Source of the DNA: Acidobacteriota bacterium
GTDB taxonomy: Bacteria > Acidobacteriota > Vicinamibacteria > Fen-336
DNA: 64,000 bases
NCBI GenBank assembly: GCA_022340585.1
Contig: JAJDNS010000146.1
Span: 1 to 64,000, forward strand
Direction of reading: 5' to 3'
Shown here: in pieces, positions 17,477 through 26,392 of the stretch
Layout of the letters: each line of letters begins with the position of its first letter
Position numbering within the stretch: position 1 is the first letter of the stretch
Program-made: the position numbers and the translations under genes
The notes under the pieces: model-generated
What the model was told of the DNA's origin: nothing
Seen by the model: only the letters and a program-made list of their open reading frames with translations
Databases searched by the model: none

Positions 17477-18475
17477 GTGACGCCGACGATGAGGGCGATG
17501 ATCCTCCGTTGCCCGGGTGAGCCTCTCGTGGAGACCGCGCTGCCGGCTCCCGTTCCCGCCCCCGGTCAGGTCCGCCTCCGGGTCCGGGCCTGCGGGGTCT
17601 GCCGCACGGACCTCCATGTGGTGGACGGGGATCTGGCGGCGCTGGGGCGCCGCGTCGTCCCCGGCCACCAGATCGTCGGCGTGGTCGAAGCCGTCGGCGA
17701 AAGGGTCGAGCGGCCGGCCCTCGGCGATCGGGTGGGGGTGCCCTGGCTGGGCTGGACCTGTGGAGGGTGTGGCTTCTGCCGGAGGGGGCGCGAGAACCTC
17801 TGCCCCGAGGCCCGCTTCACGGGATACCAGATCGACGGTGGCTTCGCCGAGCAGGTGGTCGCCGACGCGCGGTTCTGCTTCCCGATTCCCGAGGGCTACC
17901 CCGATCTCCAGGCGGCGCCACTGCTGTGCGCCGGCCTCATCGGTTATCGCTCGCTGAACATGGCCGGCGACGCCGGGCGGCTGGGTCTGTACGGCTTCGG
18001 GGCCGCCGCCCACATCGTCACGCAGGTGGCCGGGCACCAGGGCCGACGCGTCTTCGCCTTCACCCGCGCCGCCGACCGCGAGGCCCGGGACTTCGCGCGG
18101 TCGCTGGGCGCGGAGTGGGCGGGCGACGCCCTCGGGCCCCCGCCCGAGCCTCTCGAGGCCGCCATCCTCTTTGCCCCGGCGGGCGAGCTCGTGCCGGCGG
18201 CGCTGCGTGCGGTGGAGCCGGGCGGCGTCGTCGTCTGCGCCGGCATCCACATGAGCGACATCCCCTCGTTTCCCTACCGGATTCTCTGGGAGGAGCGGGT
18301 CCTGCGCTCGGTGGCGAACCTCACGCGGCGGGACGGCGAGGAGTTCCTGGCCCTCGCCCCGCGGATCCCGGTGCGGACCGAGGTGGAGACCTTCCCCCTC
18401 GAGGAGGCGAACGAAGCCCTCGCGCGACTCCGCGCCGGCGACGTGCGCGGCGCCGCCGTCCTCGTCGTCGACTGA
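17477..18475 (+). CDS. Zinc-dependent alcohol dehydrogenase (AdhA-like)
   Basis: Medium-chain dehydrogenase of 332 residues. The catalytic zinc site is CGVCRTDLHVVDGD (Cys near residue 38) with GHQIVG near 63. The structural zinc cluster is CGGCGFCRRGRENLC (four Cys, about 95-109). The cofactor region has LYGFGAAAHI in place of the usual G-x-G-x-x-G, a variant seen in AdhA-type enzymes. It likely oxidises or reduces small alcohols/aldehydes with NAD(P). GTG start with AGGAG about 7 nt upstream; an ATG at 17489 is a possible alternative. Confidence 0.85.
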   Translation: MTPTMRAMILRCPGEPLVETALPAPVPAPGQVRLRVRACGVCRTDLHVVDGDLAALGRRVVPGHQIVGVVEAVGERVERPALGDRVGVPWLGWTCGGCGFCRRGRENLCPEARFTGYQIDGGFAEQVVADARFCFPIPEGYPDLQAAPLLCAGLIGYRSLNMAGDAGRLGLYGFGAAAHIVTQVAGHQGRRVFAFTRAADREARDFARSLGAEWAGDALGPPPEPLEAAILFAPAGELVPAALRAVEPGGVVVCAGIHMSDIPSFPYRILWEERVLRSVANLTRRDGEEFLALAPRIPVRTEVETFPLEEANEALARLRAGDVRGAAVLVVD

Positions 18476-18508
18476 GGACCGAGCCGGCCTCGGCCGGGGG
18501 CGAGGCCT

Positions 18509-19249
18509 CTACTCCCAGCTCCCGTACATGGGGTTGGGGAACACGAAGAACGACGCGCCGAAGTCGTCGAAGGCCTCGTCGGCCTCGTCCCGCAGGGACT
18601 GGCTCCGCCCCGGGAAGTCCCGGACGTTGTCGCCGAGGACGGCAACGATCTCGAGAGGGGGGAAGCCGACCGCGGTCGTGCCCCGGGCAACCGCCTCGAG
18701 GCGCGCGTTCTTGTCGCTCGGGCCGTCGTCGGGGCGGCAGAGCATGACGTCGTAGACGAGCCCGTGCTCGTGGAAGACGGCCTCGGTGTCCGGGCACTCG
18801 GCGACCCGCCGGTTGGTGACCACGGCGATTCGCCCGCCGAGCTCCTGCACCCGTGCGAGGAACGCCACCGCCCCGGGAAGGGGGACCGCCTCGCGTCTCG
18901 CGGTCCAGGCCCGCCAGCTCTCCGGAGTGAAGCCCAGACCCTCCTGCGCCCGCTCGACCTGGTAGAGCGAGTTGTCGAGCACCGTCTCGTCGGCGTCGGC
19001 CACCACCGCCCAGGTGCCGGGCTCGCGGGTCGCGGCCTCCCGCTCGACGTGGGCGGTGGCCCACCGGTACACCTGGAGAAAGAGCGCGCGGTGCTCGGCC
19101 GAGCCCCGCACCCACCGGACGGCCTTCGAGATGCGGATGGGCGGCCCGGACTCCCCGAGGGCGTCCGGTGGCGACGGGGGGATGGACGGGGCCGTGGCTC
19201 GGCAGGCCGCCACGAAGGTGAGCGCGATGATCAGGGTCGAGCGGGACAT
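18509..19249 (-). CDS. HAD acid phosphatase lipoprotein, e(P4)/class B-C type
   Basis: 246 residues. A short hydrophobic leader ends in FVAAC, a lipobox-like site. The HAD catalytic motif is VVADADETVLDNS (D-x-D-x-T, about 88-98), the second motif VVTNRR and the C-terminal GDNVRDF. These match the acid phosphatase/e(P4) lipoprotein family, which dephosphorylates nucleotides or other phosphomonoesters at the cell surface. The open frame extends far upstream, but the ATG at 19249 alone gives a signal peptide. It is divergent from the Asp-box propeller gene. Confidence 0.83.
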   Translation of the reverse strand: MSRSTLIIALTFVAACRATAPSIPPSPPDALGESGPPIRISKAVRWVRGSAEHRALFLQVYRWATAHVEREAATREPGTWAVVADADETVLDNSLYQVERAQEGLGFTPESWRAWTARREAVPLPGAVAFLARVQELGGRIAVVTNRRVAECPDTEAVFHEHGLVYDVMLCRPDDGPSDKNARLEAVARGTTAVGFPPLEIVAVLGDNVRDFPGRSQSLRDEADEAFDDFGASFFVFPNPMYGSWE

Positions 19250-19378
19250 GGTCGCGCACCTCCTGGGAACGCGTTCATTCTCCCTTCCTTTGCCCCCCGT
19301 GTCGCGGGGACGGTTGAAGCGCGGTCGTGGGAGGCGGTATTCTCCGGCGCCGCCGTTTCCGGCCACGAGGAGCACGCC

Positions 19379-22300
19379 ATGACCATGCCCCGATCCCTCC
19401 CCCTCCTCCCTCTTCTCGTTGCCCTGGCCGTGGGCGCTCCCGGGCTCGCCGAAGAGAAGAAGCCTCCCAGAGGTGGTCCGGAGGAGTTCCCCGGGCTCGC
19501 CTACCGGCTGGTGGGCCCCCCGGCCGGGGGGCGCGTTTCCCGGGTGGCCGGGGTGCCCGGGGACCCTCTCGTCTGCTACGCCGCCACCGCCTCCGGCGGG
19601 GTGTGGAAGTCCACCGACGGCGGGATCCGGTGGGTGCCCCTCTTCGACCAGCAGCCGGTCAGCTCCATGGGCTCGATAGCGGTGGCACCCTCGGATCCGA
19701 ACGTCGTCTACGTGGGCTCGGGCGAGGCGAATGTCCGAGGCAACGCGGCCGAGGGCAACGGCATCTACAAGTCCACCGACGCCGGAAAGAGCTGGACCCA
19801 CGTCTGGAAGCAGCGAGGGCAGATCGGGACGATCCTCGTCCACCCGCGGGACCCGGACGTGGCCTTCGCGGCGGTGCTGGGAAGGCCCTTCGGTTCCAAT
19901 CCCGAGCGGGGCGTGTACCGGACCACCGACGGCGGGGCGAGCTGGGAGAAGGTGCTCTTCAGGAACGACGAGTCCGGGGCCTCGGACGTGGCCCTCGACC
20001 CCGTGAATCCGAGAAACGTCTTCGCCGGCTTCTGGCAGATGCGCCGCCGGCCCTGGGAGATGGTGAGCGGGGGGCCCGGGAGCGGGCTGGCGGTGTCGCA
20101 CGATGGCGGCGACACCTGGACCTGGCTCACCGGTGACGGCCTGCCCGACGGCATCTGGGGGAAGGTCGGAGTGGCGGTGGCGCCGTCCAATCCCCGCCGC
20201 GTCTACGCCCTGATCGAGGCGGAGGAGGGAGGGCTCTTCCGTTCCGACGACGGCGGCCAGACGTGGACGCGGGCGAGCGGCCACCACTCCCTGCGCCAGC
20301 GGGCCTGGTACTACAGCACCCTCACCGTGGACCCGACGAACCCCGATGTCGTGTGGTTCCCCCAGGTGCCTCTGCTGAGGACGACCGACGGCGGCCGGAC
20401 GATCAAGCGGGTGAAGGGCCCCCACCATGGCGACCACCACGACATCTGGATCGATCCCGCGAACCCCCGGCGGATCCTCAACGCCAACGACGGCGGCGTC
20501 GACGTCTCCCGCGACGGGGGAGAGACGTGGTTCGCGGCGCCGTTGCCGATTTCCCAGTTCTACCACGTCAGCGTCGACAACTCGGTCCCCTACCGCGTCT
20601 CGGGGGCCATGCAGGATCTGGGCACCGCCTCCGGCCCGTCCAACAGTCTCTCCTCGGCCGGGATCACCCTGGCCGACTGGTACGGCGTGGGCGGGGGCGA
20701 AGCGGGCCACACCGCCCACGACCCCTCGGACCCCGACATCGTCTACGCCGGTGAGTACCTGGGCATCTTCACGCGCTACGATCACGGCACGCGCCAGACC
20801 CGCTACGTCGGCCCCTGGCCCGAGTACACCTCGGGCTGGGGGGCGGAGTACCCGGAGTACCGCATCCAGTGGACGGCGCCCATCACCGTCTCTCCCCACG
20901 ACCCGAAGACGGTCTACCACGGAGCCAACGTTCTGTTCCGCACCCGGGACGGCGGCCAGACGTGGAAGGCGATCAGCCCCGACCTGACCCGCGACGACGA
21001 GACCAAGCAGCGGTGGTCGGGGGGGCCCATCACCGGCGACAACACCGGGGTCGAGTACTACTGCACCATCTTCGCCATGGCCGAGTCATCTCTCCAGAAG
21101 GGGCTTCTCTGGGTGGGCTCGGACGACGGCCTCGTCCACGTCTCCCGCGACGATGGGGCCAGCTGGACGAACGTCACCGAGAACGTCCCCGGCCTGCCCG
21201 AGTGGGGCACGGTCAGCATCATCGAGCCGTCGCCGTTCGACGCCGGGACCGCGTACCTCGTGGTCGACAACCACCGGATGGACGACCCGCGTCCCTACCT
21301 GTGGAAGACCACCGACTACGGTGCGACCTGGTCGAGCCTCTCCGGAGGCCTGCAGGACGACGTCTATCTCCATTCGGTGCGCGAGGACCCGGGGAAGCAG
21401 GGTCATCTCTACCTGGGCACCGAGCGGGGCGTCACCTGGTCACCCGACGACGGCGCGACCTGGATCCCGCTGAGGCTGAACCTGCCCACCGTCGCCGTGC
21501 ACGACCTCCGGGTGAAGGACGGAGACCTGGTGGTGGGGACCCACGGGCGGTCGATCTGGATCCTCGACGACCTCACGCCCCTCCGGGAGTGGACGGCGGA
21601 GATCGAGGCCCGGCCGGTGCACCTGTTCCCGGTCCGCCCGGCCACGCGCTGGTCGTACCACTCCGGGATCTCGGCTCACCTGAAGGGTCCCGGCGAGAAC
21701 CCCCCGGCCGGCGCCCTCATCGACTACTGGCTCAAGGAGACGCCGGGTGCCGAGGTCACGATCGAGATCGTCGACGGGGAGGGGACGGTCATTCGCCACC
21801 TGACCTCGACGAAGGCGGAGTCGGACTACGCCGAGGACGATCCGGATCCCGATCGGCGCCTCCGCCCGCCCGAGCCCCTCCCGGCCGAGGCCGGCGTCCA
21901 GCGCGCGGTCTGGGACCTCCGGTACGAGGGGGCCCGGAAGATCGAAGGCGCGGAGATCGACTTCGGCGACCCCTACACCGGCCCCCTCGTCCTCCCCGGG
22001 ACGTACACCGTGCGCCTGACCGTCGGGGAGGAGGCGTACACCACGTCCCTCGAGATCCGACCCGATCCCCGGGTGAAGACGCCACGCGCCGACCTGGAGG
22101 AGCAGCTGGCCTTCGCCCTCGAGCTCCGGGACGCCCTGACTCGGGTGGCGGAGATCGTGGCCCAGGTGCGGAAGGTCCGCGAGGGGCTCGTCACGCGGGC
22201 GAAGCTCCTCGAGGGGAACGAGGCGGCGGCGGAGCTCGTGAAGGACGCCAGCGCCCTCGGGAAGAAGCTCGACGTCCTGGAGTCGAAGCTCCACAACCCG

Positions 22301-22570
22301 GAGGCGGAGGTCAACTACGACATCCTGGGCGGGCGCTCCGGCGGGGTGAAGCTGCACTCGAAGCTGTCACCCCTGTACAGCTGGGCCCGCGAGGGGGACG
22401 GGGCCCCGACCCAGCCGGTTCAGGAGATCTACGGGAGACTGGATGCGGAGCTGGATGGTCTCTCCGCGGAGTGGACCGCCATCCTCGAGGCCGACCTGCC
22501 GGCCCTCAACGCGAAGGCCCGGGGCCTGGACCTGGACTTCGTCCCGGCTCCCGGCAGCGCGGGACGCTGA
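19379..22570 (+). CDS. Secreted Asp-box (BNR/VPS10-like) beta-propeller protein
   Basis: 1063 residues with a signal peptide (LPLLPLLVALAVGAPGLA) and about eleven Asp-box motifs of the form (S/T)xDxGxTW, for example KSTDGGIRW, RTTDGGASW, RSDDGGQTW, RTRDGGQTW and KTTDYGATW, spread over residues 60-720. This is a sortilin/VPS10-like or sialidase-fold propeller, often annotated as a glycosyl hydrolase, but no sialidase catalytic Arg triad is obvious. The C-terminal third has beta-sandwich and helical segments. Probably a periplasmic or surface binding or degradative protein. GAGGAG lies 7 nt before the ATG. Confidence 0.83.
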   Translation: MTMPRSLPLLPLLVALAVGAPGLAEEKKPPRGGPEEFPGLAYRLVGPPAGGRVSRVAGVPGDPLVCYAATASGGVWKSTDGGIRWVPLFDQQPVSSMGSIAVAPSDPNVVYVGSGEANVRGNAAEGNGIYKSTDAGKSWTHVWKQRGQIGTILVHPRDPDVAFAAVLGRPFGSNPERGVYRTTDGGASWEKVLFRNDESGASDVALDPVNPRNVFAGFWQMRRRPWEMVSGGPGSGLAVSHDGGDTWTWLTGDGLPDGIWGKVGVAVAPSNPRRVYALIEAEEGGLFRSDDGGQTWTRASGHHSLRQRAWYYSTLTVDPTNPDVVWFPQVPLLRTTDGGRTIKRVKGPHHGDHHDIWIDPANPRRILNANDGGVDVSRDGGETWFAAPLPISQFYHVSVDNSVPYRVSGAMQDLGTASGPSNSLSSAGITLADWYGVGGGEAGHTAHDPSDPDIVYAGEYLGIFTRYDHGTRQTRYVGPWPEYTSGWGAEYPEYRIQWTAPITVSPHDPKTVYHGANVLFRTRDGGQTWKAISPDLTRDDETKQRWSGGPITGDNTGVEYYCTIFAMAESSLQKGLLWVGSDDGLVHVSRDDGASWTNVTENVPGLPEWGTVSIIEPSPFDAGTAYLVVDNHRMDDPRPYLWKTTDYGATWSSLSGGLQDDVYLHSVREDPGKQGHLYLGTERGVTWSPDDGATWIPLRLNLPTVAVHDLRVKDGDLVVGTHGRSIWILDDLTPLREWTAEIEARPVHLFPVRPATRWSYHSGISAHLKGPGENPPAGALIDYWLKETPGAEVTIEIVDGEGTVIRHLTSTKAESDYAEDDPDPDRRLRPPEPLPAEAGVQRAVWDLRYEGARKIEGAEIDFGDPYTGPLVLPGTYTVRLTVGEEAYTTSLEIRPDPRVKTPRADLEEQLAFALELRDALTRVAEIVAQVRKVREGLVTRAKLLEGNEAAAELVKDASALGKKLDVLESKLHNPEAEVNYDILGGRSGGVKLHSKLSPLYSWAREGDGAPTQPVQEIYGRLDAELDGLSAEWTAILEADLPALNAKARGLDLDFVPAPGSAGR

Positions 22571-22583
22571 GGGTCCGTGCGGG

Positions 22584-23207
22584 CTACAGGAGCCTGATGA
22601 CCAGGAAGCCGCCGAGGAGGAGGATGAGGAACAGCAGGGCGGCCGCGTCGAAGTTCTTCTCGAGGGTTCGGCGGACCGGAGCCCCGAAGAGCCGCAGGAT
22701 CCCCGCCACCAGGAAGAAGCGGCCGGCCCGGCCCAGCGCCGACACCGGCACGAAGGCGGCAAACGGCATGTGGGTGGCCCCGGCGGCGATGGTGGCCACC
22801 TTGTAGGGGATTGGAGTGAAGGCGGCGCCGGCCAGGAACCACACGCCCCAGGTCCCGTTGTAGAGCTCCACGACCTTATCCCAGCTGCGCTGGGCGTGGT
22901 AGAAGTCCACGATGGGCTGCCCCACGGCGGCCATGAACACCGAGCCGATCCCGTACCCCAGCATGGCCCCCAGAACCGAGCCCAGGGTGCACAACCCCGC
23001 CGCCTTGAGCCACTTGCTCGGCGCCGCGGCGACGATCGCGATCAAGAGGACGTCGGGGGGGACGGGGAAGAACGAAGACTCGGCAAACGCGATCAAGAAG
23101 AGCGCCACCATGCTCTGGGGTGTCTCCGCCCAGTGCATGGTCCAGTCGTAGAGCCACCGCAGCCAGCGGCGCGGCGCATTCAGGGCAGAGACGATCGCGT
23201 TAGGCAT
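22584..23207 (-). CDS. YqaA/DedA-family membrane protein
   Basis: 207 residues with four to five hydrophobic segments. The VALFLIAFAESSFFPVPPDVLLIAI block (about 33-57) carries the DedA/SNARE-associated signature (E..F.P.P....), and GAAFTPIPYKVATIAAG matches the second conserved loop. DedA relatives act in lipid scrambling (undecaprenyl phosphate or phospholipids) and membrane homeostasis. TACGAT (rc 23217-23222) lies 9 nt before the ATG. It converges on the propeller gene with a 13-nt gap. Confidence 0.85.
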   Translation of the reverse strand: MPNAIVSALNAPRRWLRWLYDWTMHWAETPQSMVALFLIAFAESSFFPVPPDVLLIAIVAAAPSKWLKAAGLCTLGSVLGAMLGYGIGSVFMAAVGQPIVDFYHAQRSWDKVVELYNGTWGVWFLAGAAFTPIPYKVATIAAGATHMPFAAFVPVSALGRAGRFFLVAGILRLFGAPVRRTLEKNFDAAALLFLILLLGGFLVIRLL

Positions 23208-23357
23208 GAACCAACGATCGTAGCACTCTCTCGTCTGCGGAACGCATCGTTGAGCCGTCGTTCCGCAGACCTTCCGTTGCCACGTTCACGCGTTCGTATC
23301 AATGAAGCCTGTTTCCTTCTTCCTTGTTCTCCGTTCTCCCGCTCAAGCGCCCGCCAT

Positions 23358-23428
23358 TCTCCGCAGCCCACGCCGCCCGCCCCCGTTCACCGCGCGCCGC
23401 TCTCCGCGGCCCACGCCGCCCGCCCCCG
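23358..23428 (-). repeat. Direct duplication at the transpeptidase 3' end
   Basis: A 28-bp unit occurs at 23358-23385 and 23401-23428 with one mismatch, 43 bp apart. The upstream copy encodes the last residues of the transpeptidase (RGRAAWAAE); the other lies just after its stop codon and would encode the same peptide in another frame. It looks like a slippage duplication that moved the stop. Confidence 0.7.
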
Positions 23429-25141
23429 CTGCCGCTCGGCGTTCTCCGCCAGCCCCACCCGCCGGTCGGCGAGGCGGGCCAGCAACGTCGTCGTGACCTC
23501 CCGCGCGGCGCGGTTCGCCGCGCGGGAACTGGGCCGATAGGTGATGCGGACACAGAAGGCGAGGGTGGCATCCGGTGTCGGGGCGATCCCGATGTAGTTC
23601 ACGTGGTAGCCCTTTCGGTACTCCGCGGCGGTGCCGGTCTTCATGGCGATGGGGAAGCCCCGGGGGGCGAGGCCGGTGCCCGTCCCGTAGAGAGCCACCG
23701 CGCGCATCGCCTGTCGGAGACGGCGGACCGTCCCCGGGGCCACCACCTCCCGGGCCGGAGGCAGGACGGCGAGGCGGTCGGTGAGGCCCACCGGCCCGCA
23801 GACGTTCGCCACCAGCCGGGGCTCTGGCATGGTGCCCTCGTTGGCCACGACCGTGGCCAGCAAGGCGGCGTGGAGCGGGGTGATGTCCGAGACGGTGAGG
23901 CCGATCGACAGGTCGGCCAGCTGCCGCGGACTCTGCGGGGGGGTGTGAATGCGTCCGGCGGCCCCCATGAGGACCGCAGGTCCCGCGTCGAACCCCCAGC
24001 GACGGAGCTCGGCGGTCAGGGCCTCGCGGCCCACCCGGTTGCCCAGGGTGGCGAACGCCGTGTTGCAGCTGATGGCGAGGGCGTGGTCGAGCCCCTCCAG
24101 GGGCCCCGCCTTCCACGAGCACCACAGGGGTTGGCCGCCGTAGCGCTCAACCCCGTTGCAGGTCATGTGTCCAATGGCGGCATCGGCATCGATCCCCGCC
24201 CGGTACGCCGCCGCCGCGGTCACGACCTTGGAGATGGATGCCGGTTCCCGGCGCTGGGTGAGCGCGGCGGGACCCTCGCGGGCGATGGTGCGGGGGTCGC
24301 TCACCGCGGCGAGGATCGCCCCCGTCCGGGGCTCGAGGAGCACGATCGTGCCCCGCCACCGGGCGAGCGCCTCCCGGGCGAGACGGGCGAGCTCGAGGTC
24401 CACGGTGAGTCGCAGTCCGCCGGTCCCGAGGGCCTCCCGAGCGCTGCCCGCGGGCAGCCAGAACGGAATCCCCTCGGCTGGCTCGGGAGCCGCTCGCCGC
24501 CGTCGCGCCGCTGTCTCCCGGAACGGAAGCAGCAGGAGGGGGTCGACACCGTCGGCGAGGGTCAGGTGGCCTTCTCCGTTCAGCCAGCCCACGAGCTCCC
24601 CCCGGCGGTCGCGGACGACGGCACCGCTCCCCAGCGTCCGGAGCGCGAGGGCTTCCGCGAGGCGGCGGCCCACTGCCCGTGAAGCGAGGGGAACGCGGCT
24701 GGCGGCGGCGAGACGACGCGCCTCTTCCTCGTGGCCCCGCTCCAGGGCCACCGCTGCGGCGTAGACCTCTCCCAGGGGATGGCGAGCCCGGAGGAGAAGC
24801 TCGGCCGTGGCGCGCGCCGCGGCGAGGCCGTCTGTCTCGAGGGAGGCCTCCATGACCGCGGCGGGCCCGAACTCGGCCAGATCGGCGAGAGTCGGGCTTT
24901 CGCCGGGGAGCTGACCTCCCCGCGCCCTCGCCAGGGCCAGCCCGGCGGCGGCCCGCCGGGCCGTCCCGGGCCAACGCCGTGCCGGGACGAAGGCCGCTGC
25001 CGCCGCCCCGGGATCTCCCCCGAGGAGACGCTCACGCCCCCGCTCCACCGCGGCCGCGGCCGAGTAGTGGAGGACACCGGCGAGGAGGGGGATGGCCCCG
25101 ACGGGCAGCAGTCCCCAGGTCAGGAGGCGCCCGATCGTCAG
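23387..25141 (-). CDS. Penicillin-binding transpeptidase (FtsI/PBPA-like) with candidate CTG start
   Basis: About 584 residues: an N-terminal membrane helix (LLTWGLLPVGAIPLLAGVL), a helical/TPR-like periplasmic region (about 30-150) and a transpeptidase domain with SISK (SxxK nucleophile), SCN (SxN) and KTGTAAEY (KTG). It cross-links peptidoglycan or acts in septal/elongation synthesis. No ATG, GTG or TTG lies near the membrane helix in this frame. The first plausible codon is a CTG at 25141-25139 whose last two bases overlap the TGA of the upstream aminotransferase (CTGA), suggesting coupled initiation. Third gene of a kinase-aminotransferase-transpeptidase operon. Confidence 0.78.
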   Translation of the reverse strand: MTIGRLLTWGLLPVGAIPLLAGVLHYSAAAAVERGRERLLGGDPGAAAAAFVPARRWPGTARRAAAGLALARARGGQLPGESPTLADLAEFGPAAVMEASLETDGLAAARATAELLLRARHPLGEVYAAAVALERGHEEEARRLAAASRVPLASRAVGRRLAEALALRTLGSGAVVRDRRGELVGWLNGEGHLTLADGVDPLLLLPFRETAARRRRAAPEPAEGIPFWLPAGSAREALGTGGLRLTVDLELARLAREALARWRGTIVLLEPRTGAILAAVSDPRTIAREGPAALTQRREPASISKVVTAAAAYRAGIDADAAIGHMTCNGVERYGGQPLWCSWKAGPLEGLDHALAISCNTAFATLGNRVGREALTAELRRWGFDAGPAVLMGAAGRIHTPPQSPRQLADLSIGLTVSDITPLHAALLATVVANEGTMPEPRLVANVCGPVGLTDRLAVLPPAREVVAPGTVRRLRQAMRAVALYGTGTGLAPRGFPIAMKTGTAAEYRKGYHVNYIGIAPTPDATLAFCVRITYRPSSRAANRAAREVTTTLLARLADRRVGLAENAERQRGRAAWAAESGAR

Positions 25142-26379
25142 CGTGCTTCTGCCGCGGCTCGGGCGGGTTCGATGGCTCCCAGGCCGCGGGCCCTCCGGTA
25201 GGCCGGCAGCGCGTGGGCGAGGACGCGCACCGAGGCCTCCAGGTCCTCCTCGTTCAGGACGTAGGCGATGCGCACCTCGTCGCGGCCGAGCCCGGGCGTG
25301 GCGTAGAAGCCGGGCGCCGGGGCCACCATCACCGTGGCCCCCTCGTGGCTGAAGTCGCTGAGCAGCCAGGACGCGAAGTCCTCGCTGTCGCCGATGGGGA
25401 ACCGAGCGATGAAGTAGAAGGCCCCCTCGGGCTTGAGGAGGAAGACGCCGGGAAGGCGGGAAAGCCCTTCGTAGAGCACGTCCCGACGCCTCTGGTACTC
25501 CTTCACGAGCTCCTGCTCGTAGTCCGGACCCAGCTCGCTCGTCCCCAGGGCGACGAGTTGAGCCAGCCCCGGGGGCGACAGGCGGCCCTGGGCCATGCGG
25601 AGGGAGGCGTCCCACACCTGGCGGTTGCGCGTGGCCAGGCAGCCCAGGCGGATTCCACACGCGCTGTACCGCTTCGAGAGGCTGTCGGTCACCACGACGA
25701 GTTCCTCGGCCCCCTCGACGTCGAGGGCGCTCGTGGCTTTCGCCCCGTCGTAGGCAAGCTCGCGGTAGACCTCGTCGGCCACCAGGAAGAGCCCGTTCGC
25801 TCGACAGAACGCGGCCACGGCCTCGACCTCGTCCCGGCGGTACACCGTGCCCGTCGGGTTGTTCGGGTTGCACAGGAGCACGAGGCGGGTGCGTGGAGTC
25901 AGGGCCCGGGTCCACTCCTCGATGGGCGGCAGGTGGAAGCCGTCCTCGGCCCGCGCCCGCAGCGGCACGAGGCGAACACCGGCCATCGTGGCGAACGCCA
26001 TGTAGTTGGTGTAGAAGGGCTCGACGACGAGGGCCTCGTCGCCGGGACCGGCGCACGCGGTGAGCGCGAACAGGAGTGCCTCGCTCCCCCCGGTGGTCAC
26101 GATGATCTCGTTGGCCTCGAGGGAGAGTCCGTGCCCTCGGTAGTACTGCTGCAGGGACGCCACGCACTCGGCCGTCCCCCCCGACGGGGTGTAGGCGAGA
26201 ACCGAAGGGGCCGTCGCGAGACGTCGGCGCATCGGTGCCGGCGTTTCGAGGTCGGGCTGGCCGATGTTGAGGTGGAGGACCCGGACCCCACGCTTCTTCG
26301 CCGCGTCCGCGAGAGGCGCCAGCTTGCGGATGGGCGACGCCGGCATCTGTCGCCCGCGCTCCGAGATCTGCAGTGACAT
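25138..26379 (-). CDS. PLP-dependent class I aminotransferase
   Basis: 413 residues of the aspartate-aminotransferase fold I family. Visible motifs are LHLNIGQPD near 36, TGGSEALLFAL near 96, LLCNPNNPTGTVY near 172, ADEVYRELAYDG, the PLP-Lys in SLSKRYSACGIRLG near 240 and the C-terminal substrate-binding Arg region DEVRIAYVLN. It probably transaminates Asp, Ala or a related amino acid; the exact donor cannot be told. It lies 13 nt after the kinase gene and overlaps the transpeptidase start. Confidence 0.87.
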   Translation of the reverse strand: MSLQISERGRQMPASPIRKLAPLADAAKKRGVRVLHLNIGQPDLETPAPMRRRLATAPSVLAYTPSGGTAECVASLQQYYRGHGLSLEANEIIVTTGGSEALLFALTACAGPGDEALVVEPFYTNYMAFATMAGVRLVPLRARAEDGFHLPPIEEWTRALTPRTRLVLLCNPNNPTGTVYRRDEVEAVAAFCRANGLFLVADEVYRELAYDGAKATSALDVEGAEELVVVTDSLSKRYSACGIRLGCLATRNRQVWDASLRMAQGRLSPPGLAQLVALGTSELGPDYEQELVKEYQRRRDVLYEGLSRLPGVFLLKPEGAFYFIARFPIGDSEDFASWLLSDFSHEGATVMVAPAPGFYATPGLGRDEVRIAYVLNEEDLEASVRVLAHALPAYRRARGLGAIEPARAAAEAR

Positions 26380-26392
26380 GTCGCTCCCCCGT

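Noticed and set aside
19250-20920. Upstream part of the long minus-strand frame ending at 18509
   Set aside because: It is a shadow of the Asp-box propeller gene; the phosphatase and its signal peptide begin at 19249.
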